From Cyanidiococcus yangmingshanensis (taxonomy: Eukaryota; Rhodophyta; Bangiophyceae; Cyanidiales; Cyanidiaceae): 64,000 bases of DNA. The notes under the pieces are model-generated. The model was not told the origin of the DNA and made no database searches. It saw nothing but the letters and a program-made list of their open reading frames with translations. Shown piece by piece: positions 30,923-40,648 of this stretch. The stretch is from positions 434,001-498,000 of the forward strand of contig VWRR01000001.1 in NCBI GenBank assembly GCA_013995675.1, read 5' to 3'. Numbering within the stretch: position 1 is the stretch's first letter; each line of letters starts with the position of its first letter. The translations under genes were made by a program, and so were the position numbers.

Positions 30923-32377
30923 ATGCTCTCGAAAAACGATATTCCCGATCGGTTTCTATGGAGCACGGCATGGCTGAATATGTTGGACTTCCTTTCGCTT
31001 CCACCATTTTGCCCGCGTGACCGATGTCCAAACTTGCTGCGACATTCTTTAGAATCACTTCGCTTACAGCAATCCACCTTCGGGGCCCAAAAGGTCGACG
31101 AGCTGGTTGTGATGGTGGTACGCGTTGTGTGTAGCGCTCGAATGAGGAGGTCGGCACATGGGGCATTGGTTCCATCGGAGCGCCGAACTCAATCAGAGTC
31201 TCACGGGGAAACAAACGCGCTGCCGCAACGGGACAAAGATTCATACAGTTGCGCGACGCCCTCAAGTTTGGCTCGTGCTGGAGATACTGTTCGGTCGCCC
31301 CTATCGTCAAAGTCAGAACGTCAACGATGGACACGAGCAGTCGCCTCCGATGTGCTCGTTACGGTGACGGACCCCACCGGAGTTACCATTGACGGAACCA
31401 TGCACGCAGACGCGCTTCGGCTCATTCTGATGGCGCGTGAGAAACTCGAAACTACTGCGAAAGAAAAAGAGAACCAAACAGACAAACGTATGACTTTAGA
31501 ACACCTCGCACAAGATGATGACATGGAGCGCGGTACTGTTTTGCTTCTACGAGATGCAACTTTACTATATTTCGCCAGAAGCGGGCCGCACTTGAGCATT
31601 CATCCTCTCAATCTTGCGCAGATATTCCCGGCTGAAGTGAGTCCTTCACCAAAAGTCAGATGTTATCTGCACTCAGCCAGATCCAGGACACCGCGACAGA
31701 TTCTCGATTGCTACGCGCTTTGCGGGAATCGCTCTATCCAGACTTCCACAAACCAAACTGGCGGCACGTCAGATGCCGCCCATTTGGCCGATGATCAGCT
31801 TTTGCTGGAGATGATTGAACAAGAGGCGAACACATACTTTCGCCCCAAAGATCATTCTGTCAATACTGCGAGCAACTTCGAGCATGTTGGATGCGAAACC
31901 GGACCCAAGGTTCCTCAGGAAAATCCAGATGTGGGGAGGAGCTCGCAAGTGCCAACCCACACAAAGCAAGGAAACTCGATGAGATCGAAGCTTAAGCCGC
32001 TTATGAGGCCCCTCGGCGAGATCACAAATACTGCATCAAACTTCGATCACGTCAGCGCGCTCATGCAAGGAACAAGCACCGAGCCTTCCAAGTTGGAGGG
32101 TCAGATCAACCCCAGAGGCTCCGCATTCGAATCGCTGAGGCCTTGGGCGAATCAGGATGAGCTGTTGTTGCAGCTTGTCGAACAAGTCGATGGAAATCAG
32201 ATCGTGTCAACTCGAGTCATGAAGGACGATGCATCTACCCAAGAACGCGACGATTCGAGTGCTGCCTCAAATGACGTAACTCTGGAGGGCACGGTTTCGG
32301 TTGTTCAAAAGAATGCCGATGATCTCGATGGCCTCCTATGGAGTCTCGTTCCCGAAGGCCAGTTTACCCGAAATTGA
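30923..32377 (+). CDS. HROB: HROB-like OB-fold recombination factor
   Basis: HROB (C17orf53/MCM8IP) recruits the MCM8-MCM9 helicase in homologous recombination and crosslink repair. The diagnostic OB-fold domain is visible at about residues 140-235. It begins VLVTVTDPTGVTIDGTMH, continues with a helix that has a polar insertion, and ends GTVLLLRDATLLYFARSG with LSIHPLNLAQIFPAE, closely following the human order (DPTG/GT.H, VLLLK.VSVFSP, LN.....IFPP). The N-terminal 135 residues are basic and probably disordered. The C-terminal half is acidic with repeats: NTASNFEHV and NTASNFDHV (from 31862 and 32027), and three short acidic/leucine motifs (DDQLLLEMIEQE, DELLLQLVEQ, DDLDGLLWSLV). Such motifs could be partner-binding sites. 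Start ATG 30923; the exact N-terminus is uncertain. Confidence 0.75.
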   Translation: MLSKNDIPDRFLWSTAWLNMLDFLSLPPFCPRDRCPNLLRHSLESLRLQQSTFGAQKVDELVVMVVRVVCSARMRRSAHGALVPSERRTQSESHGETNALPQRDKDSYSCATPSSLARAGDTVRSPLSSKSERQRWTRAVASDVLVTVTDPTGVTIDGTMHADALRLILMAREKLETTAKEKENQTDKRMTLEHLAQDDDMERGTVLLLRDATLLYFARSGPHLSIHPLNLAQIFPAEVSPSPKVRCYLHSARSRTPRQILDCYALCGNRSIQTSTNQTGGTSDAAHLADDQLLLEMIEQEANTYFRPKDHSVNTASNFEHVGCETGPKVPQENPDVGRSSQVPTHTKQGNSMRSKLKPLMRPLGEITNTASNFDHVSALMQGTSTEPSKLEGQINPRGSAFESLRPWANQDELLLQLVEQVDGNQIVSTRVMKDDASTQERDDSSAASNDVTLEGTVSVVQKNADDLDGLLWSLVPEGQFTRN

Positions 32378-34140
32378 ACAAGAGCTCCTCATCTGGTGCC
32401 CCGGGAACCCGAAATACAGCTTATCGGAGGCGTCACTCAACTTTGCATGTCTCTGTCAAAAACCAAATGCTGCGCATCTTGAACCTTGACAGCGATGCTT
32501 CACACGCGCTCTTTGCCACGTACAATTCGACTAAAAAGGCACCCGAAAGACGCCAGGAACTAGGCTGAATGCGCATAGCGCTCAACCGGTTCAGACAAGC
32601 CTTGCATTAGAAATCGAGCTCTACAACAACGCTGCGTGCGGTTCGGATTTTCACGTGGCTCCAAAGATATGATGATCCGCATCGGTGGCCTTGGCAACTG
32701 CGCCATTGCAGATGGGAAACAGCAGCAGCCTAGCTGGCGCATCGGGGAGTTTTATATCCGGGTCGTCGGGCGGACGATCGGCTCGAACTCGTCCTGGAGC
32801 CAAATGCACAGACCCTGAGCGAGCGAGGCCCCGTTCTGTCGTTTCCCCACTGATCCGTTATGAGGCTCCTGACGGGCTTTGAGGCAAACGGCGCTAGTTT
32901 TCTAGTTTCTAAGCATTGGAACCGCTCTCGAAAGATCCAATACTCTAACTTCAAAGTCATTTGCCGGTTTCTCCCAATACTTTTACAGTAAGACCAATAC
33001 AAACACATAGAGTCGCTTCGTCTGCAATAAAATAAAAACAGCGTGCGCAAACCAGGGCTGCTGTGGCGACAAGTGAACGGAACGCCTTGAAGCCCAGGTT
33101 TCACGGAACTGAACGCACTATCATCAATCTAGGGGAAAGTGCCCATAAGCAAAACGCTAACGCTTGTTACAAACTTGCGAGGCGCTCTCGCAAGACCTGT
33201 GCACTTTGTGCACTCAAGACCCGACGTGTCTCGCGGTGAGAAGCAGTAAACGTTCCAGAGCAACAACGTTCATCAATTTTTTACTTGCCCGGAGCAGATA
33301 CCATCAACGGAAAGGAAATCAAGTCCTCACCCCACACCTATTTGAGTCATCCAGCAGAGCGTATGGTTCAGGCGCTCCTGCTTGGCGACTCGAAAGCGAT
33401 GACGCGCCTCGGGGATGGCGCGCCCGCCTTGGTACCCGCGACCAACTGATGATTCTTTTGCGCTTTGTTTGGATACTTTTCGTGCGCTGCCACGTGTGAC
33501 CGTCGCTTTCGCTGCGGATAATAAGGAATACCAGCTAGTAGGCGTTACAATCTCTCTACATTCAGCGTGTGTTGGGGCGTTTGCGGAATTGAAGGAGTGC
33601 GTCGGGGTTTGAGCTCTTTTGGGGCCGGAGCTTGAAGTGCGTGCGAGGACGGCGTCGGACTCAGTCTGGCGGCGAGGTCGTTTGTGTGAAACCCAGCACG
33701 AAGTATCTGAATTTCGAGTTCATCGAAAATCCTTGAACTTTACAGTCTGAAAAGACGTGCAGCGGGGCTCAAATCTGGAGGTTAACGTGTCAGACCGCGC
33801 AGTTGTGCGTCTTGACACGGAACCGAAGGTTTACTGCCGAGCAGCCTGGGTCGACTGATCTGGTTCTGCAGAGACGTTAGAGAGGCCGCTTCGCTGTTCT
33901 GAGCATTCAAACTGGAAATTGCTCATTTGACTGACGGTTTCTGGGACCCGAGGGTGCACCCGGTAAATCGACTACTAAAACAGATCGGTAGCATCGGAGC
34001 GTTTCTGAACCCTTGAGGGTATCCAAGATAACGCTTCGGAAACGAGCGCGAAAGAGTTTTTCTGTGACTTGACGCATAGTATCAATAGGATCGACAGTAT
34101 CAAAAGTTTTTAACGCGATACCAGATACTGACTACAATCC
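32378..34140. other. Long spacer before the LKB1-like kinase
   Basis: No recognisable gene. Scattered frames of 60-124 codons (for example minus 32730-33104, plus 33164-33499) have no protein features. The last 400 bases are AT-richer and may hold the kinase promoter. Confidence 0.4.
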
Positions 34141-35831
34141 ATGAGCACAGCAGATAAGGGGACAAGTCCAGAGGAGCACAATCAAGAGATTGAGGGGTCT
34201 CGGCGACACGACACCTTTCGCGTCTTCTATGGAGAGGATGTCGGCGATGGACACAAACTATACACAGGGGAAAGGCTCAGGTCGAAGATTGTTCGAAAGT
34301 TGTACTCTTTATCCATCGAAGAAGGCAACACGACGGTTGCGGACTCCTCGGACAGCGCTGCTGATGAGGTTGCGTCCGAGGCATCTCGTGAGAACTCGTT
34401 CGTACCATCTTCCCGTGCATCATCGCCGCGCTCAGGGGATCAAGGCGAGCGTCTGCGACTGTTCGTACCGGAACCAGAACTAGACCCGGCCGCTCACGAG
34501 GAGTTTGCTGCCTCCTCCTCGAACTCATCGCCATTGCATCCGGCCACAAAAGGAATTCGGGCTGTTTTCGCGCACGAAGCCGTCGCGGAACATTCGCGAT
34601 CTTAGTTTAGACGAGCACCAGCCTGCATTTGCTGGCCCCGTCCGAAACGGCGCTGCCTTCGGAATGGCAACCGCCCGCCGCAGAGGTTTTGAACCTGCGG
34701 TTCTCGGCCAAAGAGGCTCGACCGAAATTTGTATCCAAATATGTGCTCGGTGCGCGCCTGGGCGAGGGTGCATACGCAAAAGTCAAAGAAGCCATGGACA
34801 CCACGACGCTGCGCATCGTTGCATGCAAAATTGTTGAAAAGCGTTTTTTGCGGAAAATCCGTGGTGGTCTTGAGAACGTCCGGCGCGAGATCGCCATCAT
34901 GCGCATGCTAGATCATCCTAACATTGTGCACCTGCTTGACGTAATCGATCGGGATGATTCCTCAAAGCTTTATCTTTTCATGGAGCTTAGTAACGGATGT
35001 ACCGTACAGGAGCTGATGGAACGCGCACCTCAGAAACGGTTGCCGCCTGGCCAGGCACAATCCTTCCTTGCGCAGCTTATCGATGGTCTCGCCTATATTC
35101 ACTCCCGCAATATTGTGCATCGGGACATCAAACCATCTAATCTAATGCTCGCTACGGACGGTATGCTGAAGATCGCCGATTTCGGGGTAGCGGAGTTTCT
35201 CGACAAGTTCGACGCCGAGGGGCGCATCACGAGGACAGTCGGATCACCCGCCTTCCAGGCCCCGGAAATTGCCCGGGGAAACGGTGTGTTCCTTGGGCGA
35301 AAGGTAGACGCTTGGGCTGCTGGAGTTACGCTCTACATGATGCTCACCGGCGAAGCCCCATTCAAGGGCGCTAATCAATTTGAACTTTTCCGCAATATCA
35401 GCGAGGGTGTCTTTCACATGCCTCCGGACCTGATTGATGAAGAGTGCCAAGATCTCCTGCGGAGTTTGATGGAACAGGATCCGGAGCGAAGAGCTGCTGT
35501 TGACGATCTCCGCGACCATGCCTGGTTGCGGAAACGCTATAATGACGAGAGCCAGTGGATTCCGATACCGCGGCGACATCCAAAAATCCTGGACATGGTC
35601 TCGCGTCTCTACGAGGACGATCAGGAGACCGCAGGGCAGAGCACGAGTCCAATTGAATCGGATGGCGAAAAGAGTTCCGTCCAGATACCCGAAAAAACAC
35701 TTGATTCATCAACACACCAGGATATTGGCAGGGGATCGTCGGCTGGAGAACCAAGATCATGCGCGGTTCTTCCTAACGAAGTGAAGCCCAACGAAGGGAA
35801 TGGATGGCACAAGGGTTGTACATTAATGTGA
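34141..35831 (+). CDS. LKB1/STK11-like protein kinase with CaaX terminus
   Basis: Serine/threonine kinase resembling LKB1, the activator of AMPK/SnRK1-type kinases. The N-terminal part (34141-34605) is polar and acidic. The catalytic domain begins KYVLGARLGEGAYAKVKE in another frame (open from 34611). Two one-base steps between about 34560 and 34640 link them, since the kinase frame has no ATG before its glycine loop. LKB1-type marks are FLRKIRGGLENVRREI (human RRIPNGEANVKKEI), the HRDIKPSN loop (from 35118), DFGVAE (from 35178), GSPAFQAPEIARG, and the flanking WIPIPR after the domain. Catalytic Lys, Glu, HRD and DFG are all present. The protein ends in Cys-Thr-Leu-Met, a prenylation box; animal LKB1 is also farnesylated at its end. 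Calmodulin-dependent kinase kinase is the main alternative. Confidence 0.82.
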
Positions 35832-36193
35832 AGACATTGCCGTAGCAGGCTTTGGTGCTGAAAGAGACGCTGCTTCGAGACGGAAACACGCCATTCGAGT
35901 GCACTCAACGCAGCATCTTTAAAAGTGTGCGAGGGAACCCGTCAAACGACTTTGAGAGCCATCCCAGTACAGCCAGCGAGCCCTTTTTAAAGAACAGGTT
36001 GATCTTGAGCATCTGTGTTGTATTCGGAATCCAGGATGAAGACGCTTAGCGGCAATTCATGTGAAATCAAGCCAGATGACCGGCCCCCCAAGGATCTGGC
36101 ATCACTCGACCTTGCCCACGATCGAGTTGAGCCCCCTGAATGCTCCACGTCGAGAGCGTTCATGATAGACCGGGCGACATCAGAACGTTTGTT
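35832..36193. other. Spacer between two convergent kinase genes
   Basis: Holds the 3' regions of the LKB1-like and AGC kinase genes. No gene seen. Confidence 0.45.
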
Positions 36194-37657
36194 TTAGACT
36201 GCAGCGCGCGATTCTTCTTTCTCGACCGCCGGCTGGTCCCCAGTCACCGGCTTGTCGCGCTCGTTGCTCGACTCGTCCGGGACAGATGCCGTTTTCTCTG
36301 CAAAACAGAGCGCGGCAGAGCTGCTACCACGCTCCAATTTTCGTGATGCGAAATTCTTAAAAGGGTTCGCAGGCGAATTTTCGTCAAACGGCTCTACATC
36401 GTCCAGGAGATCCTTATCTTTCAATGGCGGGTACTGCGAAAAATCAAGCGGATCACGCACTTTTGGAACAATCGGTGGTGTCTCGTTTCGAATAAGATTG
36501 AAATCGATCTTGCGAAACCATGGATGGCGTTTGATGTCGCTTGCTCCATTCTCATGCCCAAGCCGTTTGGAGGCGTCTCGCTTCAGGAGACGCTTGATGA
36601 GGTTTTTGCACTCCTGCGAAAGGTGCAGTGACTCGTCGAAGCGGATATTCCCGTGAACGATATTGTTAAATGTCTCGTCCTGATATGAACCTTTGAATGG
36701 CGTCGTCCCAGTCAACATCTCGTAGAGCAGAATACCAAAGGTCCACCAATCCACATCGCTCGTATGCCCAACGCCTTGAATAACCTCTGGCGCGATATAC
36801 TCTTCGGTTCCGACGAAGGAGTTTGTCGCATACGGGAGCACTGGTTCCGAATCAACAATCTCCAGGTCCTGGAGATTACTTCGAGATCCGCGGTTCCCCG
36901 ACAAAGCGCCCTTCATACGATCCAATAGTGTCATTTGATGTTTGATCACACGGGGTGAAACCGGATGTGCCTGCTTGCTGAGGTCGAAATCCGTCAGAGC
37001 AATATGCCCATCTGCGCGCATGAGGATGTTTTCTGGTTTCAAGTCGCGATAGATAAAGCCCATGTGGTGCAGGTACTCCAGCGCCAGCAGAACTTCAGCA
37101 GCATAGAAACGAACGGCATCCTCGGGCAGACGTTTGTTCGGCTGCCGTTGAAGAACGCGAAAGAACTCTCCTCCGGCACAGTATTCCATGATGAAATATA
37201 ATCGATCCTTCGTCTGAAACGAAGCATACATGGTGACAATGAATGGATGATGAGCTGTCGCCAAGATCTCGCGTTCTGTCAGAACTCGCTTCACCTTGTT
37301 CCGCGCAATCATCTCCTCTTTGGTGAGCACTTTCATCGCATAGAGTTTCGTGGTGCCCTTCAACAGGACGAGATATACCCGTCCCACGTCTCCCTTGCCA
37401 AGAAGCTTCAACTTCTGAAACAAATGCGGTCCGATTGGACCCGTGACAGGAAAATCAGGCGTGGGTTGCGCAGCCGACGCAGCAACCACGTTCTGGTTCT
37501 TCCCAGTTGACACGACTGCGCCATCCTCGCGAACCGTATGTGACGGCGGTGCCGCCGGTGAAGGTGAGCGACTCGCTTGTGCGAGCCCCTCGCTTAACGA
37601 GAGATTACGCGCATCTTCGCTGAGGCTTGAGAGCTTTTGACTCAAGGCGCCAGACAT
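36194..37657 (-). CDS. AGC-VIII type protein kinase
   Basis: Serine/threonine kinase of the group that includes plant AGC-VIII kinases and fungal flippase kinases (Fpk1/NRC-2). The 487-residue product has a Ser/Pro-rich N-terminus (1-70) and the kinase domain at about 78-385. The glycine loop is GKGDVG (87-92), with Lys109, Glu in the C-helix, the catalytic loop YRDLKPEN (203-210) and activation segment GTEEYIAPE. The group's signature is DFD in place of DFG (223-225), together with a long insertion of about 55 residues before the activation loop, which in plants governs localisation. An AGC-kinase tail follows, with a hydrophobic motif NPFKNF near 450. The frame is intact and the ATG at 37657 is clear. 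The plasma-membrane role known in relatives is inference here. Confidence 0.93.
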   Translation of the reverse strand: MSGALSQKLSSLSEDARNLSLSEGLAQASRSPSPAAPPSHTVREDGAVVSTGKNQNVVAASAAQPTPDFPVTGPIGPHLFQKLKLLGKGDVGRVYLVLLKGTTKLYAMKVLTKEEMIARNKVKRVLTEREILATAHHPFIVTMYASFQTKDRLYFIMEYCAGGEFFRVLQRQPNKRLPEDAVRFYAAEVLLALEYLHHMGFIYRDLKPENILMRADGHIALTDFDLSKQAHPVSPRVIKHQMTLLDRMKGALSGNRGSRSNLQDLEIVDSEPVLPYATNSFVGTEEYIAPEVIQGVGHTSDVDWWTFGILLYEMLTGTTPFKGSYQDETFNNIVHGNIRFDESLHLSQECKNLIKRLLKRDASKRLGHENGASDIKRHPWFRKIDFNLIRNETPPIVPKVRDPLDFSQYPPLKDKDLLDDVEPFDENSPANPFKNFASRKLERGSSSAALCFAEKTASVPDESSNERDKPVTGDQPAVEKEESRAAV

Positions 37658-38463
37658 GAGCGCTCAACTTTAGACCGCTTCTGAAAGCGAGCAAGAGTGC
37701 GAATCAGGAGGGCGTTTTCGGAGCGCTCCGGGTCGGAATCCTTTTCAAACAAGCAGGCTCTCTTCTCGCCCCTGACGCTACAGACAACCAGTTCGTTCCC
37801 CTTGCGCTATCAATCAAAAGACAGCAGCTTAACCGACCCCGTCCAGAGAAGGCTGGAGGCGTAACGACAACACTGCTAGCAAGCTCCTCCTCAGCCGGAG
37901 CCCGCGTTGCCTCGTTCAGTAGGCCACCAAACGAACCCTTTTCAAAGTACAACTCGGAACGTGAAAGCAGAAGCAGACACGCCCTCTATTTTCTATTTCT
38001 AACGTCGCGTCCTCTCCAGTGCCAAAGGCACCCCTCCCGTTATTCAACACGTGAGAACACGCCCACAGTCCGACAGCAGAGCGTTGAACGATGTGCGGGA
38101 AGCGCGAATCAACACGTTTCACAGTTACAGGCATCTGAATCGTTGCCGTCACTTGGTGTGCGCCGCCGTGCGGGAAACGAGGCCTCCGGTCGCTGCCATC
38201 GTTGTTGCTGCCCACCATTCGAGGCCGAGCGGCGACGCGACGGCGGTGCAGCAGCCAGACGTGGCGTGCGGTGCACCAATCGCTGGGACACTTCTGACCG
38301 GCGACGCGCTCATTCGAATCGCACGTACGACGACGACAGCGCTCGAAAGAGCCCAGCGGCCGATGCGTGTCGTTGTTCGCCAACCATCGAACAACGCTGC
38401 TAGGGTTATTTTGGAGAGGACGCGGTGTCTGCCTTTTTTGGACTCTTCGGAAAGCCGAAACGG
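37658..38463. other. GC-rich divergent region between AGC kinase and hydrolase genes
   Basis: The segment 38150-38400 is GC-rich, so long frames are open on both strands (minus 37916-38506, plus 38051-38476). They contradict each other and have no recognisable features, so I treat them as shadows of base composition. Promoters of both flanking genes should lie here. Confidence 0.35.
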
Positions 38464-39624
38464 ATGGTGTTTGTGAGGATTGCACTTGGATCTTTAAGGA
38501 AGTCACGATTTGTCTCTGAAAGAAGGACTTGGAAGGCCCATCAAGCGCGAGGGGGCGCCTTGGTTTCCGGATGCGTCCGTGCGACGCCCGCTGCGTTGTT
38601 CAATCAGACACGAGGTGCCTCCGGTGGTCTCGATCGGACTCTCGGCGCCAAGGCAGTCAGGTTGGACTATGTTCACATTCCTTCAAAGGATATTTCAGAG
38701 GCCGCTCGAAAGTCACCTCCGATTATATTCCTACACGGCTTGCTTGCGAGCTGGCGAACCTATCGAACGCTTCTGCAGCGACGGGAACTAGCGCCCGACC
38801 GCGACGTGTACGCACTTGATCTACGTAATCACGGAACAAGCCCTCACGATGAAGATACGAGCTACGACGCCATGATTAGAGACGTGCTTGCCTTCATGGC
38901 AGCTCATGCGATCGATCGCGCCTGTGTGATGGGTCACAGCATGGGTGGCAAGTTAGCGATGGCGTTGGCGCTGGCCCATCCGCACTTTGTCTCAGAACTG
39001 GTGGTTGTAGATGCGGCGCCGGTCGTCTATAACGAGCGACCGAAAGGTTTAGAGCATGCACAGGAAGACACGCCACAGGCAGTGGTAGAGGCGCTCGCAC
39101 GACTGGATCCGCTCCCGCCACATCTGCGAACGCGAAAGGACATTGATGAAGCGCTTCGTCATCTTGGTATTCGCAGCCACGATGTGCGCCAGTTCGCCTT
39201 GACGAATCTGGTTCGCACTGGCGATCCGTCGCGGCCATTTTCATGGCGAGTGAACGCTCCAGTACTCGCGAAGAATATTAATCAGATCATGGAAATTCCT
39301 GAATGGATGCAGCAGCCAGTCGCAGCAGATTCTGTTTTTGCTGGATTGACAACCAATGATCGCGAACGTGAAGCGTCTCGCTTCGTCTATCGAGGTCCGG
39401 GCTTGTTTATTCGTGGGTCACGCAGCAATTATGTGCGAGACTCACACTGGCCGATCATTCAACGGTTATTCCCAAACGCTTCGCTTGTAACCATTGAGGA
39501 TGCAGGCCACTGGCTGCAGAGTGAAAAGCCAACCGAGTTTATCCAGGTCGTGAACGCTTTTCTAGATCGCTGTGCCAGCGCTGTTTCTTCCTCCAAGGTG
39601 GCGGAGCGAAGACCCGTATCCTAA
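38464..39624 (+). CDS. Alpha/beta hydrolase, ABHD11-like
   Basis: Serine hydrolase of the ABHD11/YbfF group; ABHD11 is a mitochondrial enzyme that protects lipoylated 2-oxoglutarate dehydrogenase. In the 386-residue product, residues 1-45 are rich in Arg, Ser and hydrophobic residues with almost no acids (MVFVRIALGSLRKSRF), as in a mitochondrial presequence. The hydrolase fold follows: PIIFLHGLLASWRTY, LDLRNHGTSPH, nucleophile elbow GHSMGG with Ser159, VVVDAAPV, then FIRGSRSNYV and the catalytic His in DAGHWLQSEKP. All family hallmarks are in order and the frame is intact. Start ATG 38464; the frame is open 13 codons upstream without ATG. The next gene encodes a mitochondrial ribosomal protein. 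Confidence 0.9.
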   Translation: MVFVRIALGSLRKSRFVSERRTWKAHQARGGALVSGCVRATPAALFNQTRGASGGLDRTLGAKAVRLDYVHIPSKDISEAARKSPPIIFLHGLLASWRTYRTLLQRRELAPDRDVYALDLRNHGTSPHDEDTSYDAMIRDVLAFMAAHAIDRACVMGHSMGGKLAMALALAHPHFVSELVVVDAAPVVYNERPKGLEHAQEDTPQAVVEALARLDPLPPHLRTRKDIDEALRHLGIRSHDVRQFALTNLVRTGDPSRPFSWRVNAPVLAKNINQIMEIPEWMQQPVAADSVFAGLTTNDREREASRFVYRGPGLFIRGSRSNYVRDSHWPIIQRLFPNASLVTIEDAGHWLQSEKPTEFIQVVNAFLDRCASAVSSSKVAERRPVS

Positions 39625-39834
39625 TGGTCCCTGGACACCACCAAGCTTTGGATGACTTGGTTTCTGTTGCTGGGAGGCGTTCCGGTTCGTATCATTTCAT
39701 ATCCGCTTTTCGTAATCAGACTGCCCGGTGTGTCCATCAGCTTCCGCCCAGATTGAGAACCGCTGCATCCTTGGCCGGACCTTTGGGACTGGAACCCTGC
39801 CTACGCTGTAAACTAGTAAACGAATGGGCCGTCT

Positions 39835-40455
39835 TCATGATGATTTTGCAGGGTCTATGGTGTCTTTCGGTAAATTCCCAGCACGTTCACGTAACCCATC
39901 AAGGGTCGCCTGTACCGCCAAGGCACAATACAGATCAATCGCTCGAGCCGACTCGTCGTTCCCTGGAACGATGTACGTTGCCCAGTCAGGGTCACAATCA
40001 GTATCAATCACGGCAATCGTCGGGATATCGACAATCCTGGCCTCTTTCAGCGCCGTTCGGTGGCGATGTGCGTCCACGCAGAATAAAAGGTCGGGTAACT
40101 GACCCCCGAGTCGGCGTATCTGACGACTTTCCACAGGGTTCGTGAGCGTGCCCCCTACCCAGCGACCCAGAAGCGTAAAGGCCCCAGCTTGCCTTGCCCT
40201 CATTCGAACGATATTCTCCAATAGCGGGTCTTTCGGGCCTAACCAGAGTTGTCGCAGCCCTGCACGACCTGCAGCTTGGAAAACTTCCAAAGCTCGCCGC
40301 AAGCACGTTGCTGTCTGTTGCAGATCAATCACGTGCATGCCATTTCGTTTTCCAAAAACATAGGAACGCATCTTAGGGTTCCAGACAGTGGTGCGATGTC
40401 CAAAGTGCACGCCAGCGGCCATAAGTTGCCGCAACGTTGCTGACGACGCCGCCAT
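39835..40455 (-). CDS. MRPS2: Mitochondrial ribosomal protein uS2m
   Basis: Small-subunit ribosomal protein uS2 of bacterial type. The 206 residues cover the core: LMAAGVHFGHRTTVWNPKM, then RNGMHVIDLQQT, GTLTNPVESRQIRRLGGQLPDLLFCVD, EARIVDIPTIAVIDTDCDP and the conserved IVPGNDESARAIDLY. The insertion helices found in bacterial S2 are reduced. It is bacterial in style and not like cytosolic uS2 (RPSA), and plastid S2 is usually plastid-encoded in red algae, so a mitochondrial location is inferred. No clear presequence precedes the core; only MAASSATLRQ comes before it. Convergent with the ABHD11-like gene, 210 bases apart. Frame intact. Confidence 0.92.
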   Translation of the reverse strand: MAASSATLRQLMAAGVHFGHRTTVWNPKMRSYVFGKRNGMHVIDLQQTATCLRRALEVFQAAGRAGLRQLWLGPKDPLLENIVRMRARQAGAFTLLGRWVGGTLTNPVESRQIRRLGGQLPDLLFCVDAHRHRTALKEARIVDIPTIAVIDTDCDPDWATYIVPGNDESARAIDLYCALAVQATLDGLRERAGNLPKDTIDPAKSS

Positions 40456-40648
40456 CTCTTCGTTTCGAGGTTGGTTTCCTCGTTCTTTGGTACACTCGGG
40501 GCCGACGGTAGCGACCTCCCTTGACCCGTTGACGTCGCTATGCGCCGAAGGATGAAGAACGCTCCGTAGGATACTCGACGAGTTCGAAAAGGTGCTTGTC
40601 CCTGCATGCGGATCGGCATACTACGTGTCGGCCAGCAGTGACGGACCG

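Noticed and set aside
34629-34700. Short introns as a general explanation of the frame changes.
   Set aside because: At argininosuccinate synthase and oligoribonuclease the conserved protein continues with no missing or extra residues across a one-base step, so no intron can fit. For the other genes introns are less firmly excluded.
37916-38506. Long open frames on both strands in the GC-rich region before the ABHD11-like gene.
   Set aside because: They overlap in antisense, have biased Arg/Ala/Thr content and no domain. GC-rich DNA readily stays open by chance.
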